Under the pieces are notes generated by a model. That model was not told the origin of the DNA. It saw nothing but the letters and a program-made list of their open reading frames with translations, and made no database searches. Of a stretch of DNA of 45,791 nt, positions 39,794 to 45,791 are shown piece after piece. Position 1 is the first letter of the stretch; every line of letters begins with the position of its first letter. Made by a program: the position numbers and the translations under genes. Source of the DNA: Marmoricola sp. (GTDB taxonomy: Bacteria > Actinomycetota > Actinomycetes > Propionibacteriales > Nocardioidaceae); contig JAOPXK010000105.1 of assembly GCA_025965195.1 (NCBI GenBank), forward strand, positions 1-45,791, written 5' to 3'.

Positions 39794-41011
39794 GTGTCAT
39801 CTCTCATCCGTAGGGTCGCTGTAGTCAGCGCCACGGTCGCACTCGGTGCCGGCGGCCTCGCTGCCTGTGGCAGTTCCAGCGACGACAATGCCGGCAGTGG
39901 CTCAACTGCTGGCACCACCCCCAAGATCACGGCTGCCTGCAGCCTGACCAGCCCGCCGCTCAGCGCGGCCAGCCCGCCGGCATCCGGCGGCACCACTGGC
40001 AAGGCGACCGGCAAGGTCGGCGTCATCCTTCCCGACACCACGTCGTCGACGCGCTACACGCTCTACGACAAGCCGCTCCTCCAGAAGGCGCTTACCGAGG
40101 CAGGCATCACCCCTGACATCCAGAACGCCGGCGGAGACACCGGCAAGTTCGCCTCGATCGCCCAGAGCATGATCGGCGAAGGCGTCAAGGTCCTGATCAT
40201 CGACTCGATCGACGCGCCTTCCGGTGCCGGTGTCGAAAAGGCTGCTGCGGCGGCCGGTGTGAAGGTCATCGACTACGACCGGGTCAACCTCGGTGGCAGC
40301 GCCGGCTACTACGTGTCCTTCGACAATGAGGACGTCGGCAAGCTCCAGGCCCAGACGCTCGTCGACTGCCTGAACGCCAACAAGGTCACCAACCCGAACA
40401 TCATCATGATGGACGGCGGCACCGACGTCGACAACAACGCGGTGCTGTTCAAGAAGGGCGCGCACGAGATCCTCGACCCGCTCGTGCAGGACGGGAAGCT
40501 GACGATCACCTCCGAGTCGGTCGTCAAGGGCTGGAAGGTCGAGAACGCCGCTCCGACGTTCACCCAGGCACTCACCGCTGCCGATGGCAAGGTTGACGGC
40601 GTCCTCGCCGCCAACGACGACATCGCCAACGCCGTCATCGGTGTCCTCAAGAGCAGCGGCCTCAACGGCCACGTCGTCGTCACCGGTCAGGACTCCGGTG
40701 TCGAGGGCCTGCAGAACATCGTGAACGGTCAGCAGAGCATGACGATCTTCAAGGACGTCAAGCTCGAGGCGCAGGCTGCCGCGCAGCTCGCGATCGCGCT
40801 GATCCAGGGCAAGGACGCGTCCGCGGCCGGCATCACGCTGAGCCCGTTCGACGACCCGACGAACCCCAGCCACAAGATCCAGGCGCTGTTGCTTCCGTCA
40901 GAGGTGATCACTCAGGCGAACATCGGCGACGTGGTCAAGGCTGGAGCTCTCACCGCGGCTGCCATCTGCAAGAACATCGAAGCAGCCTGTGCCAAGCTCG
41001 GTGTTTCCTGA
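39794..41011 (+). CDS. Sugar ABC transporter substrate-binding lipoprotein
   Basis: The 405-residue extracytoplasmic protein has a lipoprotein signal: a charged start RR, a hydrophobic stretch and the lipobox LAAC with Cys25 as the lipid-anchored residue. The mature part is a two-lobed periplasmic-binding fold of the ribose/xylose class (KVGVILPDTTSSTRYTLYDKP, then VLIIDSIDAPSGAGVEKAAAAAG, then GVLAANDDIANAVIGVLKSSG). A long Ser/Thr/Gly linker of about 30 residues follows the Cys. The GTG start follows AGGAGG. Xylose, ribose or galactose are candidates. A strong hairpin separates it from the ATPase gene. Confidence 0.92.
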   Translation: MSSLIRRVAVVSATVALGAGGLAACGSSSDDNAGSGSTAGTTPKITAACSLTSPPLSAASPPASGGTTGKATGKVGVILPDTTSSTRYTLYDKPLLQKALTEAGITPDIQNAGGDTGKFASIAQSMIGEGVKVLIIDSIDAPSGAGVEKAAAAAGVKVIDYDRVNLGGSAGYYVSFDNEDVGKLQAQTLVDCLNANKVTNPNIIMMDGGTDVDNNAVLFKKGAHEILDPLVQDGKLTITSESVVKGWKVENAAPTFTQALTAADGKVDGVLAANDDIANAVIGVLKSSGLNGHVVVTGQDSGVEGLQNIVNGQQSMTIFKDVKLEAQAAAQLAIALIQGKDASAAGITLSPFDDPTNPSHKIQALLLPSEVITQANIGDVVKAGALTAAAICKNIEAACAKLGVS

Positions 41012-41057
41012 GCAGGCTTGTCCCAGGACTGCTTGACAGCCCGACCTAGCTGGCGTC

Positions 41058-41094
41058 GATGATGGCCGGACGGCGATCCCGTCCGGCCATCATC
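41058..41094 (+). terminator. Strong hairpin between binding-protein and ATPase genes
   Basis: GATGATGGCCGGACGG (41058-41073) and CCGTCCGGCCATCATC (41079-41094) form a perfect 16-base-pair stem with a 5-base loop. A TTTTT run lies 13 bases later (41109-41113). It is probably a partial terminator or mRNA stabiliser that lets the binding protein be made in excess over the ATPase and permease, a common arrangement in ABC importer operons. Confidence 0.8.
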
Positions 41095-41148
41095 CGGCGC
41101 GGCCGCCTTTTTGTTCGAACCTCCAACGACACCGGACGGTGAACGCAC

Positions 41149-41925
41149 GTGACTGAGCCGATCCTCGAGATCACCAAACTCAACAAGAGCTTCGGCCCTG
41201 TGCATGTCTTGCAGGACGTGGACTTCCGGGTCTATCCCGGAGAGGTGACCGCCCTCGTCGGAGACAACGGCGCCGGGAAGTCCACCCTGGTGAAGTGCGT
41301 CGCCGGCATCAACGGCATCGACAGCGGCGACGTGTACTTCGAGGGCAAGCCCGTCACCATCAGCGATCCGCGCGTCGCGACCGGGCTCGGCATCGAGTTC
41401 GTCTATCAGGACCTCGCGCTGGCCGACAATCTCGACATCACCCAGAACATGTTCCTCGGCCGGGAGATCCGGCGGTTCGGATTCCTGGCTGACGGCGAGA
41501 TGGAGCGCCAGGCGCGAGAGGCCCTTACGAGCCTCTCGGTGCGGACCGTGTCCTCGGTGCGCCAGCTGGTGGCCAACCTCTCCGGTGGGCAACGCCAGAC
41601 CGTGGCCATCGCCAAGGCGGTCCTCTGGAACAGCAAGGTGGTGTTCCTCGATGAGCCGACCGCCGCGCTCGGTGTCGCGCAGACACGCCAGGTGCTCGAC
41701 CTCGTCCGTCGGCTGGCTGACCAAGGCGTCGGTGTCGTGCTGATCTCGCACAACATGAACGACGTGATGGAGGTCGCCGACCGGGTCGCTGCCCTGTACC
41801 TCGGACGGATCGCGGCTGAGGTCCTCACCAAGGACAGCAGTACGACCCAGATCGTCGAACTGATCACCTCCGGCCGCAGCGGCGACATCGGCCTCGCCCC
41901 CGCCACCGCCAACAAGAACCTCTGA
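41149..41925 (+). CDS. Sugar ABC transporter ATP-binding protein (single-domain)
   Basis: The 258-residue ATPase has Walker A GDNGAGKST, the Q-loop FVYQDLALADN, signature LSGGQRQTVA, Walker B VVFLDEPTAALG, the D-loop and the H-loop in LISHNMND. Sugar importers of the XylG/RbsA class often have two fused ATPase domains; this one has a single domain, as in actinobacterial XylG-type systems, and so should work as a homodimer. The GTG start has only a weak ribosome binding site. The permease follows after 10 bases. It provides energy for uptake of the sugar bound by the lipoprotein at 39794. Confidence 0.93.
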   Translation: MTEPILEITKLNKSFGPVHVLQDVDFRVYPGEVTALVGDNGAGKSTLVKCVAGINGIDSGDVYFEGKPVTISDPRVATGLGIEFVYQDLALADNLDITQNMFLGREIRRFGFLADGEMERQAREALTSLSVRTVSSVRQLVANLSGGQRQTVAIAKAVLWNSKVVFLDEPTAALGVAQTRQVLDLVRRLADQGVGVVLISHNMNDVMEVADRVAALYLGRIAAEVLTKDSSTTQIVELITSGRSGDIGLAPATANKNL

Positions 41926-41935
41926 GGGCCAGCGA

Positions 41936-43339
41936 ATGTCTGACAAGAATGTCGACACCGAAGACCGGGCCAGCTTCTCCCTGGACGTCGAGCGTCGCAC
42001 CATCGGTAGCGCGATCGGCTCCTACTTCGCCAGGCTGCGGTCGGGCGATCCCGGTGCACTGCCGTCGATCCTCGGACTCATCGTCCTCGTGGTCATCTTC
42101 AGCCAGGTCAGTGACCGGTTCCTGACTCGCTACAACATCGGCAACCTGCCCGGCCAGGGCGCCTACATCGCAGTCATCGGACTTGGCCTGGTGTTCGTGC
42201 TGCTGATCGGGGAGATCGACCTTGCGGCCGGCACGACCGGCGGCATGTGTGCCGGCTTTGCGGCACGGGCCGTCTTCTCCGGCGACCTGCACGGAGCCAT
42301 CCCGGGCTTCCTGTTCTGGTCGCTGATCGTCTCGTTCGTCGCTGCGATCGGGCTCGCGGTGTGGCTCAAGGCCTACACCGGAGCAGTGGTGATTGCGATC
42401 GGCCTGGTCATCGTCGCCACCAACCTCGACAAGCACCTGATCCTCGCTCTGGTCGCGGCCGTCGCGCTCGGCGCAGCCGTCGGCGTGTTCACCGGCTTCC
42501 TGGTGGCGAAGGTCGGGATCCCCAGCTTCATCGCCACCCTGGCGCTGTTCCTGGCGTGGCAAGGCGTGCTGCTGTTCGCCTTGACGTCGCAGCCGATCGG
42601 CACCTCCAACTACGCCTTCTGGTTCGGCTTGACGAACAGGAACATGAGCCCGGCGCTGAGCTGGGCGTTCACGATCGTCGTGGTGGCCGGCTACATCGGC
42701 TACACGGCCCTGAAGTCCCTCTCGGCCCAGCGGGCGGGTCTGGCCGCCGACGCGCTCAGCCTGGTGCTGCTGCGAGGCGGAGTGATCGCCGTTGCCGGGG
42801 TCGTCCTGACCCTGCTGGCCAACCAGAACCGCAATACCAACACCTATGCCGTGACCGAGGGGATCCCCTGGGCGGCGTCGATCTCGATCACGCTGATGAT
42901 CGTGTGCACGATCGCGCTCTCCAAGACCTCGTGGGGGCGCCACCTCTTCGCCACCGGCGGAAACCAGGAAGCTGCACGACGGGCTGGCATCGACGTGGTC
43001 CACATCAAGGTAACCGCCTTCACGCTCTGCTCATCGTTCGGTGCTCTCGGCGGGATCCTCGTCGCCTCGACGTCGAGCTCGGTCTCGCTCGGCCTCGGTG
43101 GCGGCAACATCTTGCTGTTCTCCGTGGCTGCGGCGGTCATCGGCGGGACGTCGCTGTTCGGCGGGCGTGGCAAGCCGCGGGACGCGATCCTCGGCGCCCT
43201 GGTGATCGTGATGATCCCCAACGGACTGGGCCTCAAGCCGAACCTCGGCGTCGAGTACCAGCAGGTGATCACCGGCGTCGTGCTGCTCATCGCGGCGGGC
43301 GTCGACGCACTGACCCGCAGGCGTTCGCTGACCCGCTGA
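41936..43339 (+). CDS. Sugar ABC transporter permease (XylH-like)
   Basis: The 467-residue membrane protein of the BPD_transp_2 class has about ten hydrophobic helices. The central segment GIPSFIATLALFLAWQGVLL and the C-terminal GALGGILVASTSSSVSLGLGGGN and GGTSLFGGRGKPRDAILGAL (coupling with the ATPase) are typical of xylose and ribose permeases. An N-terminal cytosolic extension of about 35 polar residues precedes the first helix. GAGGG lies before the ATG. It ends 4 bases before the convergent fbiC stop codon, with no room for a separate terminator. Confidence 0.92.
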   Translation: MSDKNVDTEDRASFSLDVERRTIGSAIGSYFARLRSGDPGALPSILGLIVLVVIFSQVSDRFLTRYNIGNLPGQGAYIAVIGLGLVFVLLIGEIDLAAGTTGGMCAGFAARAVFSGDLHGAIPGFLFWSLIVSFVAAIGLAVWLKAYTGAVVIAIGLVIVATNLDKHLILALVAAVALGAAVGVFTGFLVAKVGIPSFIATLALFLAWQGVLLFALTSQPIGTSNYAFWFGLTNRNMSPALSWAFTIVVVAGYIGYTALKSLSAQRAGLAADALSLVLLRGGVIAVAGVVLTLLANQNRNTNTYAVTEGIPWAASISITLMIVCTIALSKTSWGRHLFATGGNQEAARRAGIDVVHIKVTAFTLCSSFGALGGILVASTSSSVSLGLGGGNILLFSVAAAVIGGTSLFGGRGKPRDAILGALVIVMIPNGLGLKPNLGVEYQQVITGVVLLIAAGVDALTRRRSLTR

Positions 43340-43343
43340 GGAG

Positions 43344-45791
43344 CTAACGGGCTGCCGGTACGCCGTACGTCGTGGTGCGCTCGACGACGGGTCGGCCGAT
43401 GCCTTCACCGATCTCGTGCAGCTCGGACACGGTCTTGGCCGACCCGTGCTCGGAGCCGGCCATCCGGGAGATCGTCTCCTCCATCAGCGTGCCACCGAGG
43501 TCGTTCGCGCCGGCCTTGAGCATCGCCTGGGTGCCCTCGGTGCCGAGCTTGACCCAGCTGGTCTGGATGTTGTCGATCCGGCCGTGCAACATGATCCGGG
43601 CCATCGCGTGCACGGCCAGGTTGTCGCGCAGCGTCGGGCCGGGACGGGCCACGCCGGCGAGATAGATCGGAGCCGAGTGGTGCACGAACGGCAACGGCAC
43701 GAACTCAGTAAATCCGCCTGTCTCGTCCTGGATCCGGCTCAGCACCCGCAGGTGCTGGACCCAGTGCCTCGGGTTGTCGACATGGCCGTACATCATCGTC
43801 GAGCTCGACCGGATGCCCACCTTGTGCGCCGTACTCACGATCTCGACCCAGGTGCTCGTCGGGAGCTTGCCCTTCGTCAGCACCCACCTGACCTCGTCGT
43901 CGAGGATCTCCGCGGCCGTGCCCGGGATCGTGTCCAGGCCCGACTCGCGGGCCTTGATCAGGAAGTCCTCGAAGGACAACCCGGTCCGGCTCGAGCCGTT
44001 CACGATCTCCATCGGGCTGAACGCGTGCACATGCATGTCGGGCACCCGGTTCTTCACCGCGGCTGCGAGGTCGAAGTACGCCGTGCCCGGGAGCTCGGGG
44101 TCGATGCCGCCCTGCATGCAGACCTCGGACGCGCCGAGGTGCCAGGCTTCCTCCGCGCGGTCGGCGACCTGGTCGAGGCTGAGGCTGTAGGCATCGGCAT
44201 CGGTTCGTCGCTGGGCGAAGGCGCAGAAGCGGCAGCCGACGTAGCAGACGTTGGTGAAGTTGATGTTCCGGTTGACGACGTAGGTCACGTCGTCGCCGAC
44301 GCTCTGACGTCTCAGGTGATCCGCCAGGGCGATGACCTCCTCGAGGAGCTCGCCCTCGGCTGTCATCAGGGTCAACGCGTGCTCGTCGGACAGGTTCCCG
44401 GGGTCCTTCTCGGCGGCGGCCAGCGCCTCCGACCCTGCGGCCGACCCGACCGACGACGGGACCCCCGGGCGCGCCAACCACCCGTTGCGTCCGTCCTGCT
44501 CGTCGGCTGGCGCCTCCTCGGAGGACGGAGCTCCACGGAGGCCAGTCCCATCCACGGCGCGCCCGGGGCCCCCGTCGCCGCCCGTACCGGCCACCGGGCC
44601 TCTGGCACTGTCCGCGGCGGCCTGGTGGGCGTCGCTCAGCTCGGCGGCTTCCTTGGTGGCGTCCCAGTTGCCGTAGACGTCGTTGAAGTCGGTGCGCCGG
44701 TCGTTCGTCCTGCCGGTTTCGTCGACTGTCTTGAAGAGGTCGGTGCGGCCGACTGAGGCGAAGCCGCCGTCGGGTTCCTGCCAGGGGAGGCCGGTGGGGC
44801 GGACGTCGGCCTTGACGAGGCCGTCGTCGTTGGCGAGGGCGGCCACGTGGCCGGAGACCCGGGGGTCGATCCAGGGTTCGCCGGCGAGGACGTACTCGGG
44901 GTGGGCGGTCAGCCGGGCCTTCAGGGTGAAGCCGGCGCGCTCGGTGATCGAGCGGAGCCGGTCCAGGGAGGGCCACGGGCGCTCGGGGTTCACGTGGTCG
45001 GGGGTGAGGGGCGAGACGCCGCCCCAGTCGTCGACGCCGGCGCCCAGCAACGCAGCGCACTCCTCGGAACCTTCCGAACTGTCGACCAGGTTGGGCGGCG
45101 CCTGCAGGCGGAGCTTCGGGCCGAGGACGATGCGGGAGACCGCGATCGCGGCGACGTACTCGTCGAGGGCGAGGTCGTCGGTGTGGCGCATCGCCGTGTC
45201 GTGCTTGGCGCGGAAGTTCTGGATGATGACTTCCGGCACATTGCCGTACTGGCGGGCCACCTTGCGGATCGCGAAGATCGACTCGGCTCGCTCTTCGAGG
45301 GTTTCGCCGATGCCGATCAGCAGGCCGGTGGTGAACGGGATCGACAGGCGACCGGCGTCCTCGAGGACCCGCAGCCGTACGGCGGGGTCCTTGTCCGGCG
45401 AGCCGTAGTGGGCCGCGCCCTTCTCCGTGAAGAGGCGGGTCGAGGTGGTCTCGAGCATCATGCCCATCGACGGACTGACCGGCTTGAGCCGGTTCATCTC
45501 CTCCCAGGACATCACGCCGGGGTTGAGGTGCGGCAGCAGCCCGGTCTCTTCGAGCACCCGGATCGACATCGCCCGGACGTAGGCCAAGGTCGAGTCGTAG
45601 CCCTGCTCGTCGAGCCACGCCTGTGCCTCGGGCCAACGGTCCTCGGGCCGGTCGCCGAGCGTGAACAAGGCTTCGGTGCAGCCGAGCGCAGCGCCCTCGC
45701 GCGCGATCGCAAGGATCTCGTCGGGCGAGAGGTACATGCCCCGGCCGGTACGACGGAGCTGGCCAGGAGTCTCGACGAACGTGCAGTAGTG
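43344..45791 (-). CDS. fbiC: FO synthase FbiC (fused CofG-CofH), 5' end outside window
   Basis: This radical-SAM enzyme makes 7,8-didemethyl-8-hydroxy-5-deazariboflavin (FO), the precursor of coenzyme F420. About 815 residues are visible and the frame runs through the window edge. The first residues ([11 protein letters not shown]) are the end of the CofG CxxxCxxC cluster; the ATG at 45737 is internal. The second half (CofH) has its own radical-SAM cluster [10 protein letters not shown]. Between the halves is an unusually long low-complexity Gly/Ala/Ser-rich linker (nucleotides about 44400-44640). F420 made here could serve the LLM oxidoreductase at 33090. Confidence 0.93.
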   Translation of the reverse strand, partial: HYCTFVETPGQLRRTGRGMYLSPDEILAIAREGAALGCTEALFTLGDRPEDRWPEAQAWLDEQGYDSTLAYVRAMSIRVLEETGLLPHLNPGVMSWEEMNRLKPVSPSMGMMLETTSTRLFTEKGAAHYGSPDKDPAVRLRVLEDAGRLSIPFTTGLLIGIGETLEERAESIFAIRKVARQYGNVPEVIIQNFRAKHDTAMRHTDDLALDEYVAAIAVSRIVLGPKLRLQAPPNLVDSSEGSEECAALLGAGVDDWGGVSPLTPDHVNPERPWPSLDRLRSITERAGFTLKARLTAHPEYVLAGEPWIDPRVSGHVAALANDDGLVKADVRPTGLPWQEPDGGFASVGRTDLFKTVDETGRTNDRRTDFNDVYGNWDATKEAAELSDAHQAAADSARGPVAGTGGDGGPGRAVDGTGLRGAPSSEEAPADEQDGRNGWLARPGVPSSVGSAAGSEALAAAEKDPGNLSDEHALTLMTAEGELLEEVIALADHLRRQSVGDDVTYVVNRNINFTNVCYVGCRFCAFAQRRTDADAYSLSLDQVADRAEEAWHLGASEVCMQGGIDPELPGTAYFDLAAAVKNRVPDMHVHAFSPMEIVNGSSRTGLSFEDFLIKARESGLDTIPGTAAEILDDEVRWVLTKGKLPTSTWVEIVSTAHKVGIRSSSTMMYGHVDNPRHWVQHLRVLSRIQDETGGFTEFVPLPFVHHSAPIYLAGVARPGPTLRDNLAVHAMARIMLHGRIDNIQTSWVKLGTEGTQAMLKAGANDLGGTLMEETISRMAGSEHGSAKTVSELHEIGEGIGRPVVERTTTYGVPAAR

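Noticed and set aside
41111-41124. TTGTTCGAACCTCC as a third KstR-like site
   Set aside because: It contains a GTTCGAAC palindrome, but the half-sites are in the opposite order to the KstR consensus AACnnGTT.

Overview
The window looks like a chromosomal segment of a high-GC actinobacterium, most probably Nocardioides or a close relative (Nocardioidaceae). The reasons are strong G/C codon bias, frequent GTG starts, actinobacterial families (resuscitation-promoting factor, protein O-mannosyltransferase, FbiC for coenzyme F420, DtxR/IdeR-type iron box, KstR-type operators), and a gene order close to the M. tuberculosis Rv1002-Rv1018 block. No phage, plasmid, insertion sequence or CRISPR array was found. 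All assignments come from reading the sequence; no database search was run.

Layout. (1) 1-4147: end of a LysR regulator; a TerC-family membrane protein behind a probable Mn2+ (yybP-ykoY) riboswitch with an overlapping terminator; a GlxA-type DJ-1/AraC regulator; an HD-domain hydrolase; and an NTF2-like protein behind a KstR-like operator. (2) 4170-5007: a leaderless iron-box operon of a small cysteine protein and ferritin. (3) 5077-13665: a housekeeping block of pmt, rsmI, tatD, rpf, rsmA (ksgA), ispE and an ABC-F ATPase. (4) 13766-17516: a second KstR-like operator followed by a phosphotransferase, a conserved protein of unknown function and an aldehyde dehydrogenase. (5) 17548-21145: a MarR regulator divergent from trans-aconitate methyltransferase (a TamR/tam pair), a family 2 glycosyltransferase and an acyl desaturase. 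(6) 21418-26584: tRNA-Gln(TTG), glmU, prs, rplY/ctc, pth and cysQ, which resumes the conserved block. (7) 26714-38378: a stand-alone LigD-type polymerase domain, aldehyde dehydrogenase plus GMC oxidase, guaA, an F420-type LLM oxidoreductase, two cytochromes P450, an Old Yellow Enzyme and a VOC protein; this is an oxidative set suggesting lipid, steroid or terpenoid turnover. (8) 38441-43339: a ROK regulator divergent from a xylose/ribose-type ABC importer (binding protein, ATPase, permease). (9) 43344-45791: fbiC, running off the window end.

How it fits together. Peptidoglycan and cell-wall supply (glmU, rpf, pmt), translation (rsmA, rsmI, rplY, pth, tRNA-Gln, ABC-F), nucleotide supply (prs, guaA) and isoprenoid precursors (ispE) form the core. 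Accessory oxidative genes are inserted between or after these. FbiC makes the F420 precursor that the LLM enzyme probably uses. The most notable non-coding items are two perfect KstR-like palindromes, two copies of a 64-bp palindromic element with identical arms, a dispersed 20-bp repeat that also occurs inside the ABC-F coding sequence in two reading frames, a shared TTTACA-N13-TGT(A/C)AA dyad before two oxidative genes, and a repeated leaderless promoter layout.
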